From Bacteroidaceae bacterium (lineage in GTDB: Bacteria > Bacteroidota > Bacteroidia > Bacteroidales > Bacteroidaceae): 64,000 bases of DNA. Under the pieces are notes generated by a model. That model ran no database searches and was not told the origin of the DNA. It worked only from the letters and a program-made list of their open reading frames with translations. How positions within the stretch are numbered: position 1 is the stretch's first letter; each line of letters starts with the position of its first letter. Location of the stretch: contig JAFQBB010000020.1 in NCBI GenBank assembly GCA_017416805.1, forward strand, positions 1-64,000, in the 5' to 3' direction. This document shows, in pieces, positions 43,392 through 53,036 of this stretch. The translations under genes and the position numbers were made by a program.

Positions 43392-46007
43392 ATGTTTCTT
43401 TATTCTTGCATAAGAGGTAGGGGGATATTGGCAACTTTCCATATAAGGAGGTTTTTGCTTTTGTGTCTGCTGGTCATGGTTGGAATTTTTGCTTCAGCAC
43501 AAATTCGTGGTACTGTGACCGATTCATTGACACATGAGCCTGTACCTTTTGTGCAAGTCTATTATGAGGGCTCTACCATTGGTACACAAACCGATGAGCG
43601 TGGGCGATATCATCTGCCTTCACCGTCTGGAGGGAAATCTCAAAAACTAATCTTTCAATCCATTGGTTATAGTTCCAAGCATGTGTGGATAAAAAGTAAT
43701 GCTTCACGGCGAATCAATGTACGCATGCGGGAAACAGCACACGGTCTTTATGAAGTGACTGTAAAGCCTCGCCGTGAAAGGTATCGGCGTAAAAATAATC
43801 CGGCGGTCGATTTGATGCGTAAAGTGATAGCAAACAAACGCTATTCGGATCTGAAGAAACATGCATGGTATAGCTATTACGGTTACCAGAAGATGACTAC
43901 CTCGCTTGATGATGTGACACCCGAAAAACTTGAAGCAAAGATTTTTCAGCAGATGCCATTTTTGAAAGACCAACTTGAAGTTGATCCTACGACAAATAGG
44001 TTAATTCTTCCGTTGGCGATGGATGAAACAGTGACTCGATATGTTTGGAGGCGAGAACCAAGAGCTGAAAAAAGTATCGTGTTGGGGCAAAGGAGTGTTG
44101 GGGTGAACAATCTGCTAAGTGTTGGGGAAGGAATGACGACTATCATGGAAAGTATCTTTGGAAAGATTGATATCTATGATGAAGATATTGACCTTCTGGA
44201 AAAACGTTTCATCAGTCCTATAGCTACCAATGGAGCTATATCGTTTTATAAGTACTATATAATGGATACGACGAAAGTGGAGCAGGATTCTTGTTATCAT
44301 TTGACGTTTGTTCCTCAGAATAGTAATGACTTTGGTTTTACCGGGCATCTCTATATTACCACCGATGGCTGTTATCAGGTGAAACGGTGCGTGATGAGTT
44401 TACCACAAAAGACAGGAGTTAATTTTGTGAAAGAAATAGATATCCTGCAAGAGTTTGAACGCCTTCCTGATGGTTCATGGGGAATAAAAACGGACGATAT
44501 GCGTATAAATCTGGAGTTGGTAGATTTTGTGCAAGGTGTTCAGGTGCAACGTACCACTCGTTATAAAGATTATTCATTCCAACCCTTGGAGGAGTCATTG
44601 TTTCATCGGAGATTGAAAGAGGAAATTGATGCTGATGCACAGATACAAGATGCTGAGTTCTGGCAAAGTCACCGGCCGATTCCTTTGAGCCGTAAAGAGA
44701 TGGGGATGAATCGTTTTGTCAATGCAATAAAGGAAATGCCTTCCTATAAATATGCGATTGTTGTATTGCGTACTTTTGTTGAGAATTATATTGAAACAGG
44801 GACAGGGGGGCGGCCAAGTAAGTTTGACTTTGGTCCGGTGAATACGATAATCTCCAATAATTATATTGATGGCTTCCGTTTCCGGGTAGGCGGCAAGACG
44901 ACAGCATACTTTCATCCCAACTTGTTTTTGGGTGGGTATGTAGCTCATGGTTTGAAAGATAATGAGTTGAAATACAAAGTGGAAGCGGAGTATTCTTTTG
45001 AAAAGAAAAAACGTATTCCTCATGAATTTCCTCGTCGTTCTATAGCTCTTTCTCATCAGTTCGATGTGATGTCCCCTTCCGATAAGTTCCTGTTGACAGA
45101 CAAGGATAATATATTCTTGGCTTTCAAGACTAACACTGTTGATCAGTTGTCGTATATGCGGAAAACTATTGCCACTTTCAGGTATGAAGCGGACAATGAT
45201 TTTTCTACGAGTGTGGAATTACGCCATATTAACGATCGGCCGGCAGGCAACTTGGCTTATATCCGAAATGATGGCAAGGGGAATGAACGTGTACACGATA
45301 TTACAACTGTTGAAACTGCAGTTTCTTTCCGTTATGCCCCTAACGAAACCTATATAAATTCCAAACAAGGGCGAATGCCTGTCAATAATGATGCACCAGT
45401 TTTGACTCTTTCTCATACCGTAGGGGTTAAGGTTTTGGGGGGAGACTATAATTATCATATAACTGAGGCAAGCATTTATAAACGATTCTGGCTTTCATCA
45501 TGGGGGCGTATCAATGCTACGTTGAAAGGTGGGGTTGTCTGGAACCAGGTGCCCTTCCCTTTATTGTCGTTTCCTCCTACAAATCAGTCATATATAATAC
45601 AGCAAAACCATTTCCATATGATGAATAATATGGAGTTCTTTAATGACCGGTATGCTTCACTTGATTTGACTGCAGAGTTGAATGGAGTTCTGCTGAACAG
45701 GATTCCGCTTTTGAGGCATTTGAAATGGCGCGAAGTGTTTGGTGTCAATATTTTATATGGGGCACTTTCTGATAAGAATAATCCGAATATCAATAAAGAT
45801 GGAGGGGAACTGTTCTTGTTCCCACAGCGCGATGGAATGATTACAAGTTTTGCTATGGATTCTGAGACTCCTTATGTTGAATATCATGTGGGAGTGCATA
45901 ATGTGTTCCGTTTTTTACGTGTAGAATATTTCCGGAGACTCACCTATTTGCATTTGCCAAATGCAAATAAACATGGTGTACGCATTATGTTGCAATTTAA
46001 GTTCTAA
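43392..46007 (+). CDS. DUF5686 outer-membrane protein with carboxypeptidase-like regulatory domain
   Basis: An 871-residue outer-membrane protein. After a signal-like hydrophobic stretch (residues 20-36), a CarboxypepD_reg-like domain spans about 38-110 (IRGTVTDSLTHEPVPFVQVYYEGSTIGTQTDERGRYHLP). A DUF5686 domain and then a C-terminal beta-barrel of alternating aromatic strands follow, ending ...HGVRIMLQFKF. The final aromatic residue is typical of barrel-assembly signals. Function unknown. It is co-transcribed with dnaE, an unusual pairing that is conserved in some relatives (from memory). Confidence 0.85.
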   Translation: MFLYSCIRGRGILATFHIRRFLLLCLLVMVGIFASAQIRGTVTDSLTHEPVPFVQVYYEGSTIGTQTDERGRYHLPSPSGGKSQKLIFQSIGYSSKHVWIKSNASRRINVRMRETAHGLYEVTVKPRRERYRRKNNPAVDLMRKVIANKRYSDLKKHAWYSYYGYQKMTTSLDDVTPEKLEAKIFQQMPFLKDQLEVDPTTNRLILPLAMDETVTRYVWRREPRAEKSIVLGQRSVGVNNLLSVGEGMTTIMESIFGKIDIYDEDIDLLEKRFISPIATNGAISFYKYYIMDTTKVEQDSCYHLTFVPQNSNDFGFTGHLYITTDGCYQVKRCVMSLPQKTGVNFVKEIDILQEFERLPDGSWGIKTDDMRINLELVDFVQGVQVQRTTRYKDYSFQPLEESLFHRRLKEEIDADAQIQDAEFWQSHRPIPLSRKEMGMNRFVNAIKEMPSYKYAIVVLRTFVENYIETGTGGRPSKFDFGPVNTIISNNYIDGFRFRVGGKTTAYFHPNLFLGGYVAHGLKDNELKYKVEAEYSFEKKKRIPHEFPRRSIALSHQFDVMSPSDKFLLTDKDNIFLAFKTNTVDQLSYMRKTIATFRYEADNDFSTSVELRHINDRPAGNLAYIRNDGKGNERVHDITTVETAVSFRYAPNETYINSKQGRMPVNNDAPVLTLSHTVGVKVLGGDYNYHITEASIYKRFWLSSWGRINATLKGGVVWNQVPFPLLSFPPTNQSYIIQQNHFHMMNNMEFFNDRYASLDLTAELNGVLLNRIPLLRHLKWREVFGVNILYGALSDKNNPNINKDGGELFLFPQRDGMITSFAMDSETPYVEYHVGVHNVFRFLRVEYFRRLTYLHLPNANKHGVRIMLQFKF

Positions 46008-46166
46008 TTCACTATAACCTTTTGTTCCTACCTATTTTATATATTCTTCATCCAAATAAAAAGTGTTTTGTTTGTGTCGTTTTGGGTTGAATTTATGTTT
46101 TAAATCATGTTTTGGAAGCTACTTGCCGTAATTTTGTCCCTAAAAGCATAAATTTCCCCCCTTTTT

Positions 46167-46198
46167 TTTGTTACATTATAAAATAAGGTGTAACTTTG
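46167..46198 (+). promoter_or_regulatory. promoter of the glycogen operon
   Basis: TTTG (46167-46170), a 20-nt spacer, TAACTTTG (46191-46198), 66 nt before the first ATG. A good Bacteroidetes promoter. Confidence 0.65.
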
Positions 46199-46264
46199 AA
46201 TGCTGCTAATTTTGCGGTATAGATAAGTTATTAATTTATTAAACCTTAAAATAATAAACCAACT

Positions 46265-48205
46265 ATGAGTTATTTGCGATTTGACAAGACGCTGATGACC
46301 AATCTGGAAGAGAGTCTGCAAAGAGAGATTCTGCGTACCAATCGGTCTGGCGCCTATCACTGCTCTACCATTGTGGATTGCAACACGCGCAAGTATCATG
46401 GTTTGCTTGTTATCCCTATTCCTGAGATGGATGACGAGAACCATGTGTTGTTGTCCAGCCTTGATGAGACAGTGATTCAACATGGGGCAGAGTTTAACCT
46501 GGGTTTGCACAAGTATCAAGGTAACAACTACAGCCCGAACGGACACAAGTATATCCGTGAGTTTGAGTGGGAGAAAGTTCCTACAACCATTTATCGTGTG
46601 GGGGGTGTGGTATTGAAGAAAGAAAAGCTCTTCGTACACCATGAGAATCGTATCCTTATCCGCTACACTTTATTGGAAGCACATTCGGCTACCATTTTGC
46701 GTCTGCGTCCTTTCTTGGCTTTCCGTAGTGTGCGTCAATACACCCATGAGAACAGTCAGGCAAGCCGAGACTATCAATTGGTAGAAAATGGTATCAAGAC
46801 ATGTATGTATCCAGGTTATCCCGAACTGTTCATGCAATTGAACAAAAAGAATGAGTTCCATTTCCAACCGGATTGGTATCGGGGTATTGAATATCCGAAA
46901 GAGCAAGAGCGTGGATATGCATTCAATGAAGACCTTTATGTACCTGGATATTTTGAAGTGGAAATCAAGAAGGGTGAGAGCATTGTCTTTTCTGGTGGTG
47001 TATCTCCGATAACGACTCGTACATTAAAGGCGACCTTCGACAAGGAAGTTGAGGTTCGTGCTCCACGCGACAGTTTCTATCATTGCTTGGTGAATGCTGC
47101 CCACCAGTTCCATAACAAGCAGGGCGAGCGCAACTATGTGTTGGCCGGATATCCTTGGTTCAAGTGTCGTGCACGCGATATGTTCATTAGCCTTCCCGGT
47201 CTTACACTGGCTGTAGGTGAGTTGGACGAGTTTCACAACGCTATGGAGACTGCCCGTGAGGCATTGAACGATTGGATGAATGAACGTCCGAGCGAAGCCA
47301 AGGTGTATGAGATGGAACATCCCGACATCCTTCTTTGGGCCATCTGGACATTGCAACAATATGCCAAAATGGTGGGAGCCAAACAGTGCTGGACAAAGTA
47401 TGGCCAATTGATGGAGGATATCATGGATTACCTCATGAGCGGTAAACATCCCAATCTCTTCTTGCACCAGAATGGATTACTCTATACAAATGGTAGTGAT
47501 AAGGCCGTGAGTTGGATGAACTCTACAGTAGGTGGACGTCCCGTAGTAGCCCGTACAGGTTATTTGGTAGAGGTGAATGCCTTGTGGTACAATGCTTTGA
47601 TGTTTGTGGCCAAGATGATGAACGAACATGGTACACCAGCCGAGGCCGCTCCACTAGAGAGAATGGCAGATAAGGTGAAACCGGCATTTGTGGAAACATT
47701 CTTGAACGAATACGGTTATCTGCTCGACTATGTGGATGGTTACATGATGGATTGGAGTGTGCGTCCTAACATGATTTTCACTGTAGCTTTCGACTACAGT
47801 CCATTGGATACGCATCAGAAAAAACGTGTATTGGATATTGTAACTAAGGAATTGCTTACTCCGAAAGGACTTCGTAGCCTTTCACCCAAGAGTGGCGGCT
47901 ATAATCCAAATTATGTAGGTCCGCAAAACCAACGTGATTATGCTTACCATCAAGGTACGGCATGGCCGTGGCTGGCAGGCTTTTACTTCGAGGCTTATTT
48001 GCGTATATACAAGATGAGTGGTCTCTCTTTCGTAGAGCGTCAATTGATTGGCTATGAAGCTGAGATGAACTCACATTGTGTAGGCTCTATTCCTGAACTC
48101 TTCGATGGAAACCCGCCGTTCAAGGGGCGCGGAGCAGTATCTTTTGCCATGAATGTGGCCGAGATTCTGAGAACGTTGTACACATTGAATAAGTATAATA
48201 TATAA
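46265..48205 (+). CDS. glycogen debranching enzyme (amylo-alpha-1,6-glucosidase)
   Basis: A 646-residue GDE/GH133-type enzyme: an N-terminal beta domain (REILRTNRSGAYHCSTIVDCNTRKYHGLLVIPIPE, residues 15-50) and an (alpha/alpha)6 catalytic domain from about 290, with WFKCRARDMFISLPGL, NWM.ERPSE and YHQGTAWPWLAGFYFEAYL. It removes branch glucoses from glycogen or similar alpha-glucans in the cytoplasm. First gene of a + strand operon with a GT4 and a GH57 enzyme. No signal peptide. Confidence 0.92.
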   Translation: MSYLRFDKTLMTNLEESLQREILRTNRSGAYHCSTIVDCNTRKYHGLLVIPIPEMDDENHVLLSSLDETVIQHGAEFNLGLHKYQGNNYSPNGHKYIREFEWEKVPTTIYRVGGVVLKKEKLFVHHENRILIRYTLLEAHSATILRLRPFLAFRSVRQYTHENSQASRDYQLVENGIKTCMYPGYPELFMQLNKKNEFHFQPDWYRGIEYPKEQERGYAFNEDLYVPGYFEVEIKKGESIVFSGGVSPITTRTLKATFDKEVEVRAPRDSFYHCLVNAAHQFHNKQGERNYVLAGYPWFKCRARDMFISLPGLTLAVGELDEFHNAMETAREALNDWMNERPSEAKVYEMEHPDILLWAIWTLQQYAKMVGAKQCWTKYGQLMEDIMDYLMSGKHPNLFLHQNGLLYTNGSDKAVSWMNSTVGGRPVVARTGYLVEVNALWYNALMFVAKMMNEHGTPAEAAPLERMADKVKPAFVETFLNEYGYLLDYVDGYMMDWSVRPNMIFTVAFDYSPLDTHQKKRVLDIVTKELLTPKGLRSLSPKSGGYNPNYVGPQNQRDYAYHQGTAWPWLAGFYFEAYLRIYKMSGLSFVERQLIGYEAEMNSHCVGSIPELFDGNPPFKGRGAVSFAMNVAEILRTLYTLNKYNI

Positions 48206-48222
48206 TAAGGAGGAACCTGACT

Positions 48223-49488
48223 ATGAAAGTATTAATGTTTGGATGGGAATTTCCTCCCAAAATCCTTGGTGGACTGGCCGTAGCCTCTTACGGTATTACG
48301 AAAGGCTTGAGTGTGCAGGGCGATGTAGAGACAACTTTCTGTTTGCCCAAACCAACGGGTGAAGAGGAAAAGTTTCTCAATATCATTGGCATGAATCAAG
48401 TGCCCATTGTATGGCGTGATATGAATTATGACTATTTGAAGTCACGCTTGCAGAGCTACACTACTCCTGAGCAGTACTATGCCTTCCGCGATCATATCTA
48501 TGCCGATTTCTCTTACATGCACGTCAACGACCTTGGTTGTATGGAGTTTGCTGGTGGTTATCCGAAAAACTTGCATGAAGAGATAAATAACTACTCTATC
48601 ATTGCCGGAGTGGTGGCTCGCCAGCAGGAGTTTGATATTATTCATGCTCACGATTGGCTGACCTATCCTGCCGGTGTACATGCCAAGATGGTGAGTGGAA
48701 AACCGCTCTGTATCCATGTGCATGCTACTGACTTTGACCGTTCACGCGGAAAAGTAAACCCCACGGTCTATTCTATAGAGAAGGATGGTATGGATCATGC
48801 CGATTGCATCATGTGCGTGAGTGAATTGACTCGTCAGACAGTTATTCATCAGTATCATCAAGACCCCCGCAAGTGTGTGGCTATGCACAATGCGGTATAT
48901 CCTTTGTCGCAAGAATTGCAAGATATACCCCGTGTGGAACACCCGAAGGAGAAGGTCGTGACCTTCCTTGGCCGTATCACCATGCAGAAGGGACCCGAAT
49001 ACTTTGTGGAGGCTGCAGCTCTTGTACTTCAGCGCACACGTAATATTCGTTTTGTGATGGCAGGTTCGGGTGATATGCTCAATGCAATGATTAATTTGGC
49101 TGCAGAGAGAGGTATTGCTGATCGTTTCCACTTCCCGGGTTTCCAAAAGGGCAAGCAGGTGTACGAAGCATATAAGAATAGCGATGTGTTCGTGATGCCA
49201 TCCGTATCCGAACCTTTCGGTATTGCGCCATTGGAGGCTATGCAATGTGGTACGCCCTCTATCATCAGTAAGCAGTCAGGATGCGGTGAGATTCTTACCA
49301 ACGTCATCAAGGTCGATTATTGGGATATCAATGCCATGGCCGATGCTATCTACTCCATCTGTACTAACCCCTCGCTTTTCAAGTATCTGCAAGAGGAAGG
49401 AATCAAGGAGGTGGACCAAATCACTTGGGAAAAGGTGGGTCTGCGCCATCGTGCCATTTATGATGAGTTAATTAGAAAAAATAAATAA
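48223..49488 (+). CDS. GT4 glycosyltransferase, glycogen-synthase-like
   Basis: A 421-residue GT-B enzyme: N-terminal MKVLMFGWEFPPKILGGLAVASYGITKGL, the nucleotide-sugar half with VVTFLGRITMQKGPEYFVEAA, and the GT4 motif VFVMPSVSEPFGIAPLEAMQCGTPSIIS with the conserved E-x7-E. The KILGG loop matches the glycogen-synthase KTGG-like signature. It probably elongates alpha-1,4-glucan from ADP- or UDP-glucose; the donor is unknown. It lies between the debranching enzyme and the GH57 gene, with a structured spacer after it. Confidence 0.88.
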   Translation: MKVLMFGWEFPPKILGGLAVASYGITKGLSVQGDVETTFCLPKPTGEEEKFLNIIGMNQVPIVWRDMNYDYLKSRLQSYTTPEQYYAFRDHIYADFSYMHVNDLGCMEFAGGYPKNLHEEINNYSIIAGVVARQQEFDIIHAHDWLTYPAGVHAKMVSGKPLCIHVHATDFDRSRGKVNPTVYSIEKDGMDHADCIMCVSELTRQTVIHQYHQDPRKCVAMHNAVYPLSQELQDIPRVEHPKEKVVTFLGRITMQKGPEYFVEAAALVLQRTRNIRFVMAGSGDMLNAMINLAAERGIADRFHFPGFQKGKQVYEAYKNSDVFVMPSVSEPFGIAPLEAMQCGTPSIISKQSGCGEILTNVIKVDYWDINAMADAIYSICTNPSLFKYLQEEGIKEVDQITWEKVGLRHRAIYDELIRKNK

Positions 49489-49504
49489 TAAACCAAGGAA
49501 ATAA

Positions 49505-49642
49505 AGGAGTTAGAAGGAGTTATCGGCTCTGACGGGCCTAGGAGTTAAAAGCCAATAGTTTCGCAAGTCATTTGGCTAAGCAAACATGGTTTGCTGACAA
49601 CTCCTTTAACTCCTAAGCGAAGCGATAACTCCTCTAACTCCT
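49505..49642 (+). repeat. structured inverted-repeat element inside the glycogen operon
   Basis: Outer arms AGGAGTTAGAAGGAGTTATCG (49505-49525) and CGATAACTCCTCTAACTCCT (49623-49642), a middle stem TAGGAGTTA / TAACTCCTA (49539-49547 with 49607-49615), and two hairpins, AGCCAA/TTGGCT and AGCAAAC/GTTTGCT. It fills the 170-nt gap between GT4 and GH57 genes that are otherwise tightly packed. Confidence 0.78.
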
Positions 49643-49658
49643 AAAAAAAGAATAAACA

Positions 49659-51062
49659 ATGAAAACTATATGTCTTTATTTTGAGATACACCAGATTATC
49701 CATCTGAAACGTTACCGTTGCTTTGATATTGGTCGCGATCACTACTACTATGATGACTATGAAAACGAACGTAGTATTACCGATATTGCAGAGCGTAGTT
49801 ATATTCCTTCGTTGACAGCTCTTATCGACATGGCCAAGGCGAATGGTGGAGCCTTCAAAGTTGCTCTTTCGCTTTCGGGTGTAGGTCTTGAGCAGTTGGA
49901 GATGTATGCTCCGCGCGTAATCGAACTTTTGCACGAGTTGAACGAGACAGGTTGTTGCGAATTCCTTTGCGAGCCATACTCTCATGGCCTCTCTGCATTG
50001 GCCAACGAAGAGTGCTTCCGCGAGGATGTCGAGAACATGCGCAAGAAAATCAAGCAGATGTTCGGTCAAGACCCCAAGGTGTTCCGTAACAGCAGTTTGA
50101 TTTATAGCAATGAGATTGGTGCTATGGTAGCTGACATGGGCTTCAAGGGTATGCTTACCGAAGGTGCCAAGCACGTGCTTGGTTGGAAGAGTCCGCACTA
50201 CCTCTATCATTGTGCCTATAACAACAAACTGAAGTTGCTTCTCCGCGATTTCAAACTCTCTGATGATATCAGCCTCCGCTTTAACAATAGCGAGTGGAGC
50301 GAATATCCCTTGTTCGCCGACAAATACATAGGTTGGATAGCTGATATGCCCGAGGAAGAGCAAGTATTCAACATCTTTATGGAGCTTTCGGCATTGGGTA
50401 TCAGCCAACCGTTGTCAAGCAACATCTTGGAATTCTTGAAGGCTCTGCCTGCTTGTGCTAAAGAGCGTGGTATCACCTTCTCTACACCTTCTGAGGTGAT
50501 TGCCAAATTGAAGTCAGTTGACCAAGTTGACGTACCTTATCCTCTCAGTTGGGTAGATGAGGAACGTGATATCAGCTGCTGGTTGGGTAACGTGATGCAG
50601 CGCGAAGCATTTGACAAACTCTATAGTGTGGCCGACCGTGTGCGCATCTGTACCGATCGTCGCATCAAGCAAGATTGGAGCTATATGCAGGCTTCAAACA
50701 ACTTCCGTTTCATGACCACCAAGCAGACTGGTATCTGGTTGAATCGTGGTATTTATGATTCTCCTTTCGATGCCTTCACTAACTATATGAATATTTTGGG
50801 GGACTTCATCAGTCGCGTAAATTCACTCTATCCTGTAGAAATGGATAATGAGGAGCTGAATGCACTTTTGACTACTATCAAGAATCAGGGTGAAGAGTTA
50901 GAGATGCTTCAAAAGGAGAATGATAAGCTGCAAGCCAAACTTGCCAAGTTGACTCCTGTACCTCTCAAGACTAAGAAGGAGACAAAAAAAGAACCGACTC
51001 CAACTAAGAAGGAGGCAGCTCCGAAGAAGGCCGCGGCTAAGAAAGCAACCAAAAAAGGCTGA
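49659..51062 (+). CDS. GH57 alpha-glucan-active enzyme with basic tail
   Basis: A 467-residue GH57 protein starting KTICLYFEIHQIIHLKRYRC, with FCEPYSHGLSALANEECFREDVE (conserved region 3-like) and FRNSSLIYSNEIGAMVADMGFKGMLTEG. It acts on alpha-1,4-glucan (amylase or branching type; activity cannot be fixed). After about residue 390 the sequence becomes a coiled coil (LLTTIKNQGEELEMLQKENDKLQAKLAKL), then a Lys/Ala/Pro-rich tail (KKETKKEPTPTKKEAAPKKAAAKKATKKG) resembling histone H1-like tails. Last gene of the operon, followed by a terminator. No signal peptide. Confidence 0.88.
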   Translation: MKTICLYFEIHQIIHLKRYRCFDIGRDHYYYDDYENERSITDIAERSYIPSLTALIDMAKANGGAFKVALSLSGVGLEQLEMYAPRVIELLHELNETGCCEFLCEPYSHGLSALANEECFREDVENMRKKIKQMFGQDPKVFRNSSLIYSNEIGAMVADMGFKGMLTEGAKHVLGWKSPHYLYHCAYNNKLKLLLRDFKLSDDISLRFNNSEWSEYPLFADKYIGWIADMPEEEQVFNIFMELSALGISQPLSSNILEFLKALPACAKERGITFSTPSEVIAKLKSVDQVDVPYPLSWVDEERDISCWLGNVMQREAFDKLYSVADRVRICTDRRIKQDWSYMQASNNFRFMTTKQTGIWLNRGIYDSPFDAFTNYMNILGDFISRVNSLYPVEMDNEELNALLTTIKNQGEELEMLQKENDKLQAKLAKLTPVPLKTKKETKKEPTPTKKEAAPKKAAAKKATKKG

Positions 51063-51081
51063 ATAAGATAATGCGAATATA

Positions 51082-51121
51082 AAGAAAAAGGGTTGCCAAT
51101 ACGGTAATCCTTTTTCTTTTA
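51082..51121 (+). terminator. terminator of the glycogen operon
   Basis: AGAAAAAGGGTTGCC pairs with GGTAATCCTTTTTCT (two G-U pairs), with a short loop and TTTT following. Strong intrinsic terminator 20 nt after the GH57 stop. Confidence 0.78.
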
Positions 51122-51220
51122 TAATGACATGAAAAAATGGTGGCAGAGTCACAGGTTACTTGTAAAATGACCTCCAAATATCCAATGAAATACTATATCC
51201 AGTGTGCTTCAAAAGCTGTT

Positions 51221-51385
51221 TTAAGTGAACTATAGTTCATTTGTCAAACTGTATATAATTCACTTCCTAAGCCGCTAATGGTTCATTTGGGGTAGCCGTA
51301 AGTATTTCACTTGGGTAAACCGTTAACTGTTCATTTTGTAAGCTGCAAGTATTTCATTGGGAATTGCATAAATAGTTCATTTGCA
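51221..51385 (-). repeat. seven-unit 23/24-bp TGAAC repeat array (copy 2, inverted)
   Basis: Read on the minus strand, TGAA cores start at 51379, 51356, 51333, 51309, 51285, 51262 and 51239: spacings 23,23,24,24,23,23, the same series as copy 1 at 5877-6017. Spacer words also match in order (CGGTTTACCCAA, CGGCTACCCCAA, GCGGCTTAGGAAGTGAA, final AGTTCACTTAA). It lies between the 3' ends of the glycogen operon (+) and the 51588 gene (-). An extra inverted unit is near 51185. Confidence 0.88.
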
Positions 51386-51444
51386 GAGTAAATTATTGAC
51401 ACTAAATGTTGTGTGTCGGGAGTTTGATGAATATCTATATATAA

Positions 51445-51464
51445 TAAGGTACGCGCGTACATTA
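51445..51464. repeat. 20-bp palindrome taaggtacgcgcgtacatta (copy 2)
   Basis: One imperfect pair compared with the perfect copy at 5762-5781. It precedes copy 2 of the TGAAC array in the same relative direction as at copy 1 (core-to-centre distance 75 here, 105 there). The rest of 51386-51587 shows only AT-rich sequence. Confidence 0.8.
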
Positions 51465-51587
51465 TATTATATATGTTAGTATAGGAGAATATAATGAAAT
51501 AAATTTTGAGGGATAAAGAACAGATGGAGACATATTGGCGTGCCTCCATCTGTTCTTCTTGGATATTCTCACTATTGGAATTGTAGC

Positions 51588-53036
51588 TTATTCTAAAAGC
51601 AGTTTCTGTGTTCTGGTTGTTCCGTCAGGGTAAATGGCTTTGACAAAAATCAAGTCTTGCAAACCTTCTGTTGGTAAGAGTGAAGTGTCAGCTGCGTGGA
51701 GAAGAAGACCTTGTGCGTTGTAAATCTCAATGCTTATAGCTCCTATGGCCTGAATCCGGCCTTCCTTGACAGTGAATCGTGAATCATCGGTCAGGTTCTC
51801 ATTGATTTTATTAGGCTCTTTGTTTGGTTCACTGTTCAGGACAACGATGGTGGGTACCATCAATGCTCCCATTCCGTCGGCTACAACATACCATCCACCA
51901 ATAACCTTTCCATCACCAGACACAGACATGATGTTGGCAGGGATATTGCCTTCATAGCCGTCATAATAGAGCTTCAGGTATTCGCTGAATAGTCCGCAGT
52001 ATGATTTGTCGGCTGTGCGTATTGTGGATTCTCCCATATATCCGGTCATGCCGTAGATGGTTCCATCATCGAGAGCAGCGGTTGCTGCTCCCCAAGATTG
52101 GTCAAATTCTTCCAATTCTTCGGTTACAGTGTTGTAAACGAAAGCTTTGAGGTCGTAAGCTGTTCCTGATACTGACCAATAGCCAGGAACATAGGTCCCA
52201 TCGGGGCTGACACATGCGGCTACTCCGTCATAGAAACTCTGGGTCTCCTCCGCCCAGATGTCAATATCCTCTTTCCCATAGATACGGGTCAGTTCGCCAC
52301 CAACCATTACTCCGGGCGAACGGCTTCCGGTGGGGTGGTCGGCTACGACTGAGATTACAGAACCGTCCTGTGAAGATCCGTATGCTGACCATACACCTTG
52401 TTGCAGTTCGTCGCCTGTGGGCTTCTTGGAGGGGACAGGGTCAAGGAGGTATTCTTCCCATACTTCGTCCCAGCGCCAGATGGCAAGCCAGTTCAGGCTG
52501 ACTTTTTTGGTTGTCCCATCGTCCATTGTGCGATCGAAACTGGGACTTTTAAGATAGCCGGTAATGATTTTACCATCGCCAGAGATGAAGCAGGCTTCTC
52601 CATTCACGTATGCTTTGGTGCCTTCAGTCAGCTGGCCGTCTGTCTGCCAAACTGGCAGACGGGTCCATTTGCCGTCGCGCCAGATACCGGGAACCATGAA
52701 GCCTATGGTACTGTCGTTGCGCAAATCGGTAAGGAAGGAACCTACAACCAAACCATTGTTGGAAACACTGTTGGCACAAGAGATATTTTTGTAAGCTCCT
52801 GTTATCAGTCGGTATTCGCCACTTGTACGGTCCCAGATGAAAGACCATGTGGTGTATTCATCTCCGTATCCTACAGCATATTCTCCATTGTATGAAACTC
52901 CTTGTACCCATGCTCCCCATAGAGAATCCATAATGCCTCCCTGTGGTTCGAATATTTCTACACGTGGGAGCTCGTTTTGTGCAAAAACGGCTCCAAAGGT
53001 AAGACAGCCTAACACTTTGAGTAATGTTTTTCTCAT
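51588..53036 (-). CDS. secreted propeller-like repeat protein
   Basis: A 482-residue exported protein with signal MRKTLLKVLGCLTFGAVFAQ. Repeated G-x-Y/V...G-W-S-type strands (e.g. GAWVQGVSYNGEYAVGYGDEYTTWSFIWD, SANSVSNNGLVVGSF-like, VSPDGTYVPGYWS, MSVSGDGKVIGGWYV) recall HAF-type extracellular beta-propeller repeats. The tail (IEIYNAQGLLLHAADTS...AIYPDGTTRTQKLLLE) is a sorting-like domain. Function unknown. Single gene, convergent with the glycogen operon. Confidence 0.75.
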   Translation of the reverse strand: MRKTLLKVLGCLTFGAVFAQNELPRVEIFEPQGGIMDSLWGAWVQGVSYNGEYAVGYGDEYTTWSFIWDRTSGEYRLITGAYKNISCANSVSNNGLVVGSFLTDLRNDSTIGFMVPGIWRDGKWTRLPVWQTDGQLTEGTKAYVNGEACFISGDGKIITGYLKSPSFDRTMDDGTTKKVSLNWLAIWRWDEVWEEYLLDPVPSKKPTGDELQQGVWSAYGSSQDGSVISVVADHPTGSRSPGVMVGGELTRIYGKEDIDIWAEETQSFYDGVAACVSPDGTYVPGYWSVSGTAYDLKAFVYNTVTEELEEFDQSWGAATAALDDGTIYGMTGYMGESTIRTADKSYCGLFSEYLKLYYDGYEGNIPANIMSVSGDGKVIGGWYVVADGMGALMVPTIVVLNSEPNKEPNKINENLTDDSRFTVKEGRIQAIGAISIEIYNAQGLLLHAADTSLLPTEGLQDLIFVKAIYPDGTTRTQKLLLE

